From JBMNQS01 sp050944255 (GTDB taxonomy: Bacteria; Bacillota; Clostridia; Christensenellales; Maliibacteriaceae): a stretch of 25,770 nucleotides of DNA. The translations under genes were made by a program, and so were the position numbers. Every line of letters begins with the position of its first letter. Within the stretch, counting starts at the first letter, position 1. Below are positions 1 to 7,393 of this stretch, one piece after another. The DNA lies in the NCBI GenBank assembly GCA_050944255.1, contig JBMNQS010000026.1:1-25770 (forward strand), in the 5' to 3' direction. Below the pieces are notes generated by a model. That model made no database searches. It worked only from the letters and a program-made list of their open reading frames with translations, and was not told the origin of the DNA.

Positions 1-1347
1 CTCTACCCTTGACATCAATGTCACGCACTCAACGTGATTCGTCTGCGGGAACAGGTCCACCGGCTGCACTTTCCCGATGGCATAGCCGCTTTCCCCTAAT
101 ATTTTGGCGTCTCTGGCCAGCGTGGCCGCATCGCAGGAGACGTAGATGATCTTCTGCGGGCCGCAGGCCGCCACGGCGCTTAAAAGCCGCTCATCGCAGC
201 CCTTTCTCGGCGGGTCCAGCACCGCCACGTCGGCCTTGAATCCGTCCCGGGCCATCTGCATCAGCACATCTTCCGCCCGGCCCGGAATAAATTCCGCATG
301 GGCTACGCCGTTTGCCTCGGCGTTTTCCTTTGCGTCCAGCACCGCCTGGGGCACGCTCTCCACGCCAATGAGCCTCTCGCAGTCCCCGGCCATGGAAAGC
401 CCGATGGTGCCGGTGCCGCAGTATACGTCCAGCAGCGTGCCGGTGCCGTCCATATCCGCGTAGCGGCGCACGATCTCGTAGAGCTTTTCCGCCTGGGGCG
501 TGTTCACCTGGAAAAAGGACTGCGGCGAAACCTTATAGCTTTTGCCGCAGAGCGTCTCCAAAATGGCATCCTCGCCCCAGATCACGCGGCTCTTGTCCCC
601 CAGGATCACATTGTCCCTGCGGGTATTTTCATTGAGCACAATGCCCACCGCCTGCGGCACATTCTGCCTGATGATGGAAACAAGCCGCTCTTCACCGGGA
701 AGCTCCGCCCCGTTGACCACCAGGGTCACCAGCGCCTCGCCCTTCTCATTGCTTCTGAAACCCACGTGGCGCAGCAGCCCCGCGCCCGTCTGTTCATTGT
801 AGGCGGATACCCCGCATTCATGCATGTAGGTCCGCACCGCTTGGAGAAACGCCTGCGTAAACTCCGGCTGGAGCAGGCAGTCATGCATATCGATGATGTC
901 GTGGCTCCTGGCTCTGTAAAAGCCGATCACCGGTCCTCCGCCCACCGGAAACTGCGCCTTGTTGCGGTAGCGGTACGGCTTTGGGGAGGGTATGGTTTCC
1001 TCCACATGGATATCGGAAAACCCGCCCAGGCGCTCAAGCGCGCCCTGCACCTGGGTGCGCATGACGCTCATCTGCGCCGGGTAGTCAAGATGCTGCAGGT
1101 CGCACCCGCCGCATTTGCCGAAGTAGGGGCACGGCGCTTCCACCCTGCCTGAAGAGGGCTCCAAGACGTCCAGCATCTTGGCCACGGAAAAACTTCTGGA
1201 GACTTTAATGATCTGGGCCAGCACCCGCTCCCCCGCAAGGGCGCCGGGAACAAAGATCACCAGGCCGTCATGCCGGGCAACGCCGCGTCCCTGGGAATCC
1301 AGATTGTCCACCGTCAGCTCCACCTGCTGGTTTTTCATCAATAGCAT
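1..1347 (-). CDS. rlmD: 23S rRNA (uracil-C5)-methyltransferase, RlmD/RlmCD family (3' end cut by window edge)
   Basis: SAM-dependent enzyme that methylates C5 of a uridine in 23S rRNA. The reading frame is open for 449 codons from the ATG at 1347 to the window edge. An N-terminal TRAM-like region is followed by the iron-sulfur motif C-x5-CGGC (C73, C79, C82), with a later Cys in HDC-x-LQ. The methyltransferase domain has VYCGTGTIGL (SAM loop), DPPRKGCD and the catalytic Cys in YVSCDAATLARD. The last visible residues, HVECVTLMSR, resemble the usual C-terminus, so only a few residues should be missing. The start is supported by AGGAGGG 9 nt upstream; an ATG three codons in would be too far away. 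It lies 63 bp downstream of pfkA, beyond a terminator. Family is secure; the exact target uridine (RlmD versus RlmCD) cannot be decided from sequence alone. Confidence 0.9.
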   Translation of the reverse strand, partial: MLLMKNQQVELTVDNLDSQGRGVARHDGLVIFVPGALAGERVLAQIIKVSRSFSVAKMLDVLEPSSGRVEAPCPYFGKCGGCDLQHLDYPAQMSVMRTQVQGALERLGGFSDIHVEETIPSPKPYRYRNKAQFPVGGGPVIGFYRARSHDIIDMHDCLLQPEFTQAFLQAVRTYMHECGVSAYNEQTGAGLLRHVGFRSNEKGEALVTLVVNGAELPGEERLVSIIRQNVPQAVGIVLNENTRRDNVILGDKSRVIWGEDAILETLCGKSYKVSPQSFFQVNTPQAEKLYEIVRRYADMDGTGTLLDVYCGTGTIGLSMAGDCERLIGVESVPQAVLDAKENAEANGVAHAEFIPGRAEDVLMQMARDGFKADVAVLDPPRKGCDERLLSAVAACGPQKIIYVSCDAATLARDAKILGESGYAIGKVQPVDLFPQTNHVECVTLMSRVE

Positions 1348-1370
1348 AGTTAAAACCCTCCTGGATTGCG

Positions 1371-1400
1371 TATAAAAAATGCGGGGCAAGAGCGCCCCGC
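1371..1400 (-). terminator. Intrinsic terminator of pfkA
   Basis: A perfect 7-bp stem (GCGGGGC / GCCCCGC, 6-nt loop, 1381-1400) is followed on the minus strand by ATTTTTTATA (1380-1371). It starts 10 bp after the pfkA stop. rlmD begins 24 bp further on, so rlmD expression may depend on read-through or on a promoter not recognised here. Confidence 0.8.
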
Positions 1401-1410
1401 AAGCATATGC

Positions 1411-2370
1411 TTACATCGCCAGCATATGAATGAGCCGGTACAGCCTGTCGTGGCGGGTAAAGTCCTTGGCAAGCGCCTGGTCAATATCGAAGTCCTCCAC
1501 ATGGTTATTGACGATGCCTACCGCCCGGCCGCCCTTGCCCAGCGCCAGAAGCTCCACCGCACGCCCGCCCATGCGCGCCGCCAGCGTCGCGTCGTTGACG
1601 GTGGGCACGCCGCCGCGCTGCACGTGGCCCAGCACCGTGTAGCGGATATCGTAGCCGGTGCGCTCGGTCAATTCCCGGGCGATCACTTCGGCGCCCGCCG
1701 CGCCCTCGGCCACAATCACCAGAGCGTGCTCGGTGCCCTGCTCATGCCTCTTGCGCAGCCGCTCGGCCACCTCGTCCAGGCTCCACTCAAACTCCGGCAC
1801 AATCACCGCCGCCGCGCCGCAGGCCGCCGCCGTATACAGGGCGATATCGCCGCAGTGGCGGCCCATGACCTCAATGACGCCGATGCGTCCGTGGGAACGC
1901 ATGGTGTCCTGGATTTTGGAGATGGATTCAACCGCCGTGTTGATGGCCGTATCAAAGCCGATGGTAAAGTCGGTATAGGCCAGATCGTTATCTATGGTGC
2001 CGGGCACGCCGATGGTGGGGATGCCGTGTTCCTTCAGGGCTTTGGCGCCCTGGAAAGTACCGTCCCCGCCGATGGCCACAACGCCCTGGATGCCGAATTT
2101 ATCCAGCTGCTTCACGGCGCGTTTCTGGCCGTCCCTGGTTTTAAACTCTTCGCTTCTGGCGGTGCGCAAAATGGTGCCGCCGGTCAGCGAAATCCCGGAA
2201 ACCTCTTCTTTTTTAATGGGGCGGATATCCCCTGCGATCATGCCCTTATAGCCCGAATAAATGCCGTAGACCTCCATGCCGTGGGTAATGCCTACCCGCA
2301 CCACGGCGCGGATGGCCGCGTTCATGCCCGGCGCGTCGCCCCCGCTTGTAAGAACTGCAATGCGTTTCAT
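1411..2370 (-). CDS. pfkA: ATP-dependent 6-phosphofructokinase
   Basis: Catalyses fructose-6-phosphate + ATP to fructose-1,6-bisphosphate + ADP, the committed step of glycolysis; cytosolic homotetramer in this family. The product is 319 aa, the normal size for bacterial PfkA. Visible motifs: TSGGDAPGMN at the N-terminus (ATP loop), GGDGTF at 101-106 with Gly104 (typical of ATP-dependent rather than PPi-dependent enzymes), GTIDND at 124-129 with catalytic Asp127, and MGRHCGDIAL for sugar-phosphate binding. AAGG lies upstream of the ATG. It probably has its own transcript, with a promoter at 2480-2508 and a terminator at 1371-1400, although it follows mtrB and dnaE on the same strand. No unusual residues were seen. 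Confidence 0.97.
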   Translation of the reverse strand: MKRIAVLTSGGDAPGMNAAIRAVVRVGITHGMEVYGIYSGYKGMIAGDIRPIKKEEVSGISLTGGTILRTARSEEFKTRDGQKRAVKQLDKFGIQGVVAIGGDGTFQGAKALKEHGIPTIGVPGTIDNDLAYTDFTIGFDTAINTAVESISKIQDTMRSHGRIGVIEVMGRHCGDIALYTAAACGAAAVIVPEFEWSLDEVAERLRKRHEQGTEHALVIVAEGAAGAEVIARELTERTGYDIRYTVLGHVQRGGVPTVNDATLAARMGGRAVELLALGKGGRAVGIVNNHVEDFDIDQALAKDFTRHDRLYRLIHMLAM

Positions 2371-2396
2371 TTCAGATACCTTATATTGAACCCTTC

Positions 2397-2435
2397 CAGC
2401 TTCACGTTTTGCCCGGCAGCTTCACGTTTGCCCGG
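2397..2435 (-). repeat. Tandem duplication in the pfkA leader
   Basis: Two adjacent copies of CAGCTTCACGTTT(T)GCCCGG (2397-2416 and 2417-2435, plus-strand reading) differ only by one T. They lie in the predicted pfkA 5' leader, 27-65 nt upstream of the start codon. A recent slippage duplication is the simplest reading; a regulatory role is only a guess. Confidence 0.75.
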
Positions 2436-2479
2436 CGCCTGCCAAAGCGGGCCGCCCTCGTTTTGGACGTACCCACCAT

Positions 2480-2508
2480 ACTATACACCAATTTTGCCCG
2501 CATGAAAA
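2480..2508 (-). promoter_or_regulatory. Candidate sigma-A promoter of pfkA
   Basis: On the minus strand TTTTCA (2508-2503) and TATAGT (2485-2480) are separated by 17 nt, about 110 nt upstream of the pfkA ATG. The -35 is a weak match and the -10 a good one. It would separate pfkA transcription from mtrB. Confidence 0.45.
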
Positions 2509-2702
2509 GTGTTTAGCCGATTTAAACCCCGCGGCGGCAGATAAAAATGCAGACAAAAAGCCAGACGGACAGCCTGCCGCAACAGAACGGAAAAACGTTT
2601 CCCTTTTGCATGTTGACATGCGCGCACTTGCATTTCGGCTGCCGGTCCGGCCGGAAGGAGCGGGAACCTCCGCCCGCGTTTGCACTGCCGGTCCGGTGTG
2701 TG

Positions 2703-2888
2703 TTTGAGCTGCGTTTCGGCTTCGTTTAGGCCGGCAGTTTGGTGTGTTGGAACTGCGTTTTGGCTGTGTTTCGGGCGCATTTGACTGCATTTGACGGTCA
2801 TTGGCCGCGATTTTGCGGCCGTTTGACGGTAAAAAGACGACCCATTGGCGACAGATGGACGACAATAGACGGTCATTGGCGGCGTTTG
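2703..2888. repeat. Degenerate array of T-tract units spaced about 10-11 bp
   Basis: The 530 bp between the mtrB stop and pfkA contains no convincing gene. In plus-strand reading it has short TTT or ATTG tracts centred near 2704, 2715, 2726, 2739, 2748, 2759, 2770, 2781, 2791, 2801, 2812, 2823, 2845, 2855, 2865, 2876 and 2886, with an A5 run at 2831-2835 filling the missing phase. Typical units read GCTGCGTTTCG, GACTGCATTTG and GACGGTCATTGG; ACGGTCATTGGC occurs twice. Mean spacing is about 10.7 bp, close to one DNA helical turn. Minus-strand open frames across it are rich in N, Q, T, R and P and resemble no known protein. The function is unknown. The neighbouring 2509-2702 holds only small inverted repeats (for example around 2594-2607) and a 12-bp direct repeat CTGCCGGTCCGG. 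Confidence 0.6.
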
Positions 2889-2902
2889 GCGGCAAAAATG
2901 CC

Positions 2903-3160
2903 CTATTTGCCCGACTCCACGGCGCCATAGCGGGTCAGAATCAGCGCGTTGCCGCGGATTTTAATGGCGCTGGTGGTCTCGGTGAACTGGGCGATGACCA
3001 CCTCGCCCCGATCCAGCTTTTCGGTGTGGTGCAGTTTGGTGGAGGCGCCGCGGGTCATCCCGATGATGTTCACCCCGTCCTCCTGTGCCTTGACCACGAT
3101 GTAATCGCCCTGGACGACGGTATCGCCCTGGAGGGCATTGTTTGTGCTGGTGTCGCTCAT
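2903..3160 (-). CDS. mtrB: trp RNA-binding attenuation protein (TRAP)
   Basis: TRAP forms a ring of 11 subunits (in Bacillus) that binds L-tryptophan and then wraps (G/U)AG-repeat RNA around its edge, terminating transcription of trp genes or blocking translation. The 85-aa product carries the family core almost unbroken from about residue 20: KAQEDGVNIIGMTRG, HHTEKLDRGEV and IAQFTETTSAIKIRG. Lys48, Lys67 and Arg69 align with the Bacillus RNA-contact residues Lys37, Lys56 and Arg58, and Thr36 with the tryptophan-pocket Thr25. The N-terminus is about 11 residues longer than in B. subtilis. The gene follows dnaE by 97 bp, with no mtrA (folE) beside it and no trp genes in the window. Its start sits behind an A-run and a GAG-rich leader (see 3166-3205). 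The identification is strong. Confidence 0.95.
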   Translation of the reverse strand: MSDTSTNNALQGDTVVQGDYIVVKAQEDGVNIIGMTRGASTKLHHTEKLDRGEVVIAQFTETTSAIKIRGNALILTRYGAVESGK

Positions 3161-3165
3161 TTTTT

Positions 3166-3205
3166 CTCTTTCTCCTCTCTTTCTCCTCTATGCTCATCTG
3201 ATCTG
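3166..3205 (-). promoter_or_regulatory. Candidate TRAP-binding site overlapping the mtrB ribosome binding site
   Basis: Read on the minus strand, the mtrB leader contains eight NAG triplets in register: CAG, CAG, GAG, UAG, GAG, GAG, GAG, GAG, with spacers of 2, 2, 2, 2, 3, 2 and 3 nt. The last triplet ends 5 nt before the ATG. Known TRAP targets are 9-11 (G/U/A)AG triplets with 2-3 nt spacers, and several (trpG, trpP in B. subtilis) overlap the Shine-Dalgarno. Here the AGGAG Shine-Dalgarno lies inside the array. A short inverted repeat (CTGAAA/TTTCAG, 3203-3227) overlaps the first triplet. Autoregulation is an inference from this geometry. Confidence 0.65.
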
Positions 3206-3256
3206 AAACGGCGGCTTACGCTTTCAGGCGGCGGCGCTCTCCGTGCGGCGCCTGCT

Positions 3257-6200
3257 TCAGCCGGTCCATTTGACGCGGGACTCGCCCAGAAGGTTTGCCA
3301 GTTTGCCCGTCAGGTCCGGCGCTCTGCGGACCCAGTAGCGCTCCGCCATGCGGTAGATCCGGCGGGTCTTCTCCATGTACACGTGCACCGGGATATCCCC
3401 GCCGTAATCCTCAAGCACCGGCTTGACCTGCTCCAGCATGTCCGGCGGCATGTCGGCGCAGATTTTCAGGTACAGCTTCGTCCCACCGTTTTGAGGCTGT
3501 TCCCCGGATTGTGGGGCATCGTTTGGCGCTTGTTCGGCATTTTCGGGCTCGGGTGGGGATTCCATCTCCACGTAAGGGTCATAGTCCGGCATGGGCGGGG
3601 GACCGGATTCATTTTCGGAGGGCATCGTCACCGGAGGGAAGGCAAACCGGTCGGCATCGCCGCCGGACGCGGACGGAGCGCCGTATCCGCTATCGCCATA
3701 TGCCGCTTGGTTCCGTCCGCCGTTGCCGCTGCTGCGGCGCTGGCCCAGCCGGTTGGCCTCGGAGAGGGGGCGCACCTCGTCCAGCAGGATTTTGGCCGCC
3801 TCCTCCCGTTTGGAGACGCGGCCGGTGACGGCCACGATGCTGTCCTGGGCCAGCAGGTCCCGGTACTGCATGTAGATTTTGGGGAACACCAAAAGCTCCA
3901 CGGTACCGGTGAAGTCCTCCAATTGCACGAAGGCCATCATGCCGCCGGAGCGGGTGATCTTCGTCTTGACCTCGCTGATAATGCCCCCCAGAAGCGCCGT
4001 GGAGCCGTCCTTGACGGCGGAGATTTCCTCCGCCCCCTCCTCGGGCTCCAGAAGGTCCAGCGCGGTAATGGAGAATGCCTCCATCTGCTGACGGTAGGCG
4101 TCCAGCGGATGGCCGCTGATATACACGCCGGTCATCTCCCGCTCCATGGTCAGCAGCTCGCGCCGGTCGTGGTCGGGCACGCTCGGGTAGTCGCAGTCCT
4201 CGGCGCCGCAGGCCGCCTCTTCTGCGCCGCCGCCCATGGCCATATCAAACAGGGACACCTGCCCTTGGATGTTGCGCTTCTTGTCGCCGGAGACGCTTTT
4301 GAGGATGTTCTCGCAGCCCGCCAGCAGCCGGGCGCGGGAAACGCCCGTGCCGTCGAAGCAGCCGGCCATGATCAGGCTCTCCACCATGGCCTTGTTCACC
4401 GCCTCCGACGGGGCGCGGCGCACAAAATCATAGAAGCTGCGGTACCTGCCGCCCCTCTGTCTCTCGCCCACGATGCCCTCCACCGCCGCGGCGCCCACAC
4501 GCTTGATGGCCGCCAGACCGAAGCGGATGCCGCCCTGGTCGATGGAAAACTTCGCCATGGAGGAGTTGATGTCCGGCGGCAGCACGCGGATGTCGTGCCG
4601 CCGGCAGTAGTGGATGTACATGGAGATTTTCTCCCGGCTGCCCATGACGGAGTTCAATAGCGCCGCCATGAATTCTACCGGGTAATGGCACTTCAAATAC
4701 GCCGTCTGGTAGGCCACCATGGCGTAGGCGGCGGCGTGGGATTTATTGAACGCGTACTGGGCGAAGGAGGTCATTTCATCAAAGACCTGGGAGGCCACTT
4801 CCTCGGGGGTACCCCGGCGCACCGCGCCGGGCACCACGACCTCCCCGCCTTCCACCAGGCCGTGGATGAAGATCTCCCGCTCCTTCTTCATCTCCTCGAA
4901 TTTCTTTTTGGACATGACCCGGCGCACCAGATCGCTGCGGGCAAGGCTGTAGCCGGCCATGTCCCGGACGATCTGCATCACCTGCTCCTGGTAGACCATG
5001 CAGCCGTATGTCACCGACAGCGTCTTTTCCAGGATCGGGTGCAGGTAACGCACCGATTCCGGGTGGTACTTGCCGTGGACGTAGCGGGGAATGGACTCCA
5101 TGGGGCCGGGCCGGTACAGCGAGATGCCGGCGATGATGTCCTCGAAGGTGGAGGGCTTAAGCTCCCGCATGAAGGCCCGCATCCCGGCGCTTTCCAACTG
5201 GAACACCCCGTCTGTCTCGCCGCGGCCCAGCATCTCATAGACCGCCGCGTCGTCCAGGGGCACCCTGTCCATATCGATGTCTTTTCCGGTAGACTGCCGC
5301 ACGAAATCCACCGCGTCGCGGATCACCGTCAGCGTGCGCAGGCCAAGGAAGTCCATTTTGAGTAGGCCCATCTCCTCCAGCACGCCCATGGCGTACTGGG
5401 TGGTGACCACCTCGTCGTTTAATTGAAGCGGCACGTGCTCCCGCAGCGGTTGCTGCGAGATCACCACCCCGGCGGCGTGGGTGGACGCGTGGCGCGGCAT
5501 CCCCTCCAATACTTTGGCGATGTCGATGAGCCGCCCCACGCGCTCGTCGTGCTGGGCCAGATTCGCCAGCTCCGGATTCGCCTTCAGCGCCCGCTCGATG
5601 GTCATCTTCAGCTCGAAGGGCACCATCTTGGCGATGCGGTCCACCTCGGCGTAGGGGATGTTCAGCGCCCGCCCCACGTCGCGGATCACCGCCCGGGCGG
5701 CCATGGTGCCGAACGTGATGATCTGCGCCACCTTGTCCTTGCCGTACTTGTCCACCACGTAGTCGATGACCTCCTGGCGGCGCTCGTAGCAGAAGTCGAT
5801 GTCGATGTCCGGCATGGTGATGCGGTCGGGGTTTAAAAACCGCTCAAAGAGCAGCTCGTAGCGGATGGGGTCCACCGTGGTGATGTCAAGGCAGTAGGAC
5901 ACCAGGCTCCCCGCCGCGCTGCCGCGGCCGGGGCCCACCATGATCCCGTTCTCCTTGGCGTAGCGGATAAAGTCCCATACGATGAGGAAATAGTCGGTAA
6001 AGCCCATGTCCCCGATGGTGGACAGTTCGTACTGCATCCGTTCGCGCAGTTCCGGCGTGATGTATGCGTACTTGCTTTCAAGGCCCCGGTAGCATAATTC
6101 CCGCAGCAGCTCAAAGCCGTCCGCGCCCTCGGGGATATCGTAGTGGGGCAGGTGGCGGCTGCTGAAATCCAGCTCCACATGGCAGCGCTCCGCGATCTTC

Positions 6201-6994
6201 AGCGTGTTTTCCAGCGCCCCCGGGAACCCCTTGAATTTGTCGTGCATCTCCTGCGGCGTGCGCAGGTAGAACTCGTCGGTTTCAAAGCGCATCCGCTCCT
6301 GGTCGTCCATGGTCTTTCCCGTCTGGATGCAAAGGAGCACCTCATGGGCGTCGGCGTCCTCCCGGTTGACGTAGTGCACGTCGTTTGTGGCCACAAGCTC
6401 GATGCCGGTCTCTTTGGACAGCTCCAAAAGGCGGGCATTCACCGTCTTTTGCTCCATCATCCCCGCGTCCTGCAGCTCCAGGAAGAAATTGCCCTTCCCG
6501 AAGATATTTTCAAGGCGCTGCGCCTCCTTCCGGGCGCCATCGAAGTCCTCGGACAAAAGCAGGCGCTGCACCTCCCCGGCCAGGCATCCCGACAGGGCGA
6601 TGAGGCCCTCGGAGTGTTTTTTAAGCAGCGCGTAGTCCACGCGGGGGCGGTAGTAAAACCCCCGGGTGAACGCCTCGGAGCACAGCGCCATCAGGTTCTG
6701 GTAGCCCTCGTTATTCTGGCACAGCACGATCAGGTGGGCATACTCCCGGTTCTGCGGGATTTTGCTCTCCATGTCCCCCACCACGTAAATCTCGCAGCCG
6801 ATGATGGGTTTGATCCCCCGGGCATGGGCCGCCTTGTAAAACTCCGGCACCCCGTACATGACCCCGTGGTCGGTGATGGCCAGCGCGTCCATGCCGTTTT
6901 CTCCGCACACGTCAAGCAGCCTGCCGATGCGCGACGCGCCGTCGAGAAGGCTGTATTCGGTATGCACGTGCAGATGGACAAACCGGGGGGACAT
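3257..6994 (-). CDS. dnaE: DNA polymerase III alpha subunit, DnaE type
   Basis: Replicative DNA polymerase subunit; Firmicutes usually have both PolC and DnaE. The product is 1245 aa. Order of domains: PHP domain (about 1-270, starting FVHLHVHTEYSLLDGASR), palm and fingers with the acidic cluster PDIDIDF (Asp396, 398, 400) and the third Asp in MDFLGLRTL (Asp548), helix-hairpin-helix region, OB domain (ALLGGIISEVKTKITRSGG onward), then a conserved C-terminal domain (about 1172-1245). Between the OB and C-terminal domains lies an 86-residue low-complexity linker rich in G, S, P, E, N and Q (about 1086-1171, DNA 3482-3739), which is odd for the family. AAAGGAGCG lies just upstream of the ATG. 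It sits between a crh-like gene and mtrB, with a terminator-like hairpin just before it. Confidence 0.97.
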   Translation of the reverse strand: MSPRFVHLHVHTEYSLLDGASRIGRLLDVCGENGMDALAITDHGVMYGVPEFYKAAHARGIKPIIGCEIYVVGDMESKIPQNREYAHLIVLCQNNEGYQNLMALCSEAFTRGFYYRPRVDYALLKKHSEGLIALSGCLAGEVQRLLLSEDFDGARKEAQRLENIFGKGNFFLELQDAGMMEQKTVNARLLELSKETGIELVATNDVHYVNREDADAHEVLLCIQTGKTMDDQERMRFETDEFYLRTPQEMHDKFKGFPGALENTLKIAERCHVELDFSSRHLPHYDIPEGADGFELLRELCYRGLESKYAYITPELRERMQYELSTIGDMGFTDYFLIVWDFIRYAKENGIMVGPGRGSAAGSLVSYCLDITTVDPIRYELLFERFLNPDRITMPDIDIDFCYERRQEVIDYVVDKYGKDKVAQIITFGTMAARAVIRDVGRALNIPYAEVDRIAKMVPFELKMTIERALKANPELANLAQHDERVGRLIDIAKVLEGMPRHASTHAAGVVISQQPLREHVPLQLNDEVVTTQYAMGVLEEMGLLKMDFLGLRTLTVIRDAVDFVRQSTGKDIDMDRVPLDDAAVYEMLGRGETDGVFQLESAGMRAFMRELKPSTFEDIIAGISLYRPGPMESIPRYVHGKYHPESVRYLHPILEKTLSVTYGCMVYQEQVMQIVRDMAGYSLARSDLVRRVMSKKKFEEMKKEREIFIHGLVEGGEVVVPGAVRRGTPEEVASQVFDEMTSFAQYAFNKSHAAAYAMVAYQTAYLKCHYPVEFMAALLNSVMGSREKISMYIHYCRRHDIRVLPPDINSSMAKFSIDQGGIRFGLAAIKRVGAAAVEGIVGERQRGGRYRSFYDFVRRAPSEAVNKAMVESLIMAGCFDGTGVSRARLLAGCENILKSVSGDKKRNIQGQVSLFDMAMGGGAEEAACGAEDCDYPSVPDHDRRELLTMEREMTGVYISGHPLDAYRQQMEAFSITALDLLEPEEGAEEISAVKDGSTALLGGIISEVKTKITRSGGMMAFVQLEDFTGTVELLVFPKIYMQYRDLLAQDSIVAVTGRVSKREEAAKILLDEVRPLSEANRLGQRRSSGNGGRNQAAYGDSGYGAPSASGGDADRFAFPPVTMPSENESGPPPMPDYDPYVEMESPPEPENAEQAPNDAPQSGEQPQNGGTKLYLKICADMPPDMLEQVKPVLEDYGGDIPVHVYMEKTRRIYRMAERYWVRRAPDLTGKLANLLGESRVKWTG

Positions 6995-7014
6995 GTTCGC
7001 TCCTTTAAAAACGG

Positions 7015-7053
7015 TGAAAAAGCCGCGCGGGAAAGCACCCTCTCCCGCGCCGG
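7015..7053 (-). terminator. Terminator or attenuator hairpin between crh-like gene and dnaE
   Basis: On the minus strand GCGCGGGA (7050-7043) pairs with TCCCGCGC (7032-7025) and is followed by GGCTTTTTC. A second inverted repeat, CCTGCCTT/AAGGCAGG (7068-7075 and 7096-7103), lies just upstream. Together they fill the 123-bp gap before dnaE. Only about 20 nt separate the T-run from the dnaE start, so a separate dnaE promoter downstream is unlikely; partial read-through is more plausible. Confidence 0.6.
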
Positions 7054-7117
7054 GCGGTCAAAGGGAGCCTGCCTTCGCGCATCAGGACAGCTTCAAAGGC
7101 AGGGGACGCCCGCGGGC

Positions 7118-7390
7118 TTATTCGGGCATTTGCTCAAAGCCGGAATCGATCAGCTTCAAAATGGCGTCCATGGCCGCCTCTTCATCCTTGCCGTCCACCA
7201 CCAGGGTCATCATCTCGTCCTGGGCGATGCCCAGCGACAATACCCCCATAATGGACTTGGCATTGATGTTCTTGTTGCCCTGGCGGATGATCACCTGCGA
7301 CTCGTAGCGGCTGGCCACCTGCACCAAAAGCGCCGCGGGCCGCGCCAGAAGACCGTCTTTGTTGGAGATGGCAATCTCTTTTTGCAGCAT
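7118..7390 (-). CDS. crh: HPr-family protein lacking His15 (Crh-like catabolite co-regulator)
   Basis: The 90-aa product has the HPr fold signature throughout, including GLLARPAALLVQ and NAKSIMGVLSLGIA. HPr of the phosphotransferase system is phosphorylated on His15 by enzyme I; here residue 15 is Leu (codon CTG), so phosphotransfer is not expected. Ser46, the HprK phosphorylation site, is kept. B. subtilis Crh has the same logic (Gln15, Ser46) and acts as a CcpA co-repressor. The position directly after whiA matches the yvcJ-yvcK-whiA-crh order. The gap from whiA is 3 bp and the Shine-Dalgarno AAGGAGG lies inside the end of whiA, suggesting translational coupling. Crh-like is an inference from residue 15 plus context; an unrelated HPr paralogue is possible. 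Confidence 0.85.
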   Translation of the reverse strand: MLQKEIAISNKDGLLARPAALLVQVASRYESQVIIRQGNKNINAKSIMGVLSLGIAQDEMMTLVVDGKDEEAAMDAILKLIDSGFEQMPE

Positions 7391-7393
7391 AGC

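Noticed and set aside
2703..2888. CRISPR array or replication iterons
   Set aside because: Units are only 9-13 bp, degenerate and without constant spacers; no cas genes, dnaA boxes or replication initiator nearby.
2422..2928. 168-codon open frame across the phased array
   Set aside because: Low-complexity composition follows from the repeats, it overlaps the mtrB end and matches no family recognised.
2961..3197. Overlapping frame starting with MSIEEKERRKRK upstream of mtrB
   Set aside because: It begins in the NAG-triplet leader and runs out of frame through mtrB, with no ribosome binding site and shadow-like composition.
3203..3227. Riboswitch or T-box in the mtrB leader
   Set aside because: Only a 6-bp inverted repeat is visible and the leader is under 100 nt; no conserved T-box or riboswitch elements.
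2801..4660. 619-codon plus-strand frame opposite dnaE
   Set aside because: Antisense shadow of dnaE caused by GC-rich codon bias; composition rich in H, G and R, typical of such shadows.
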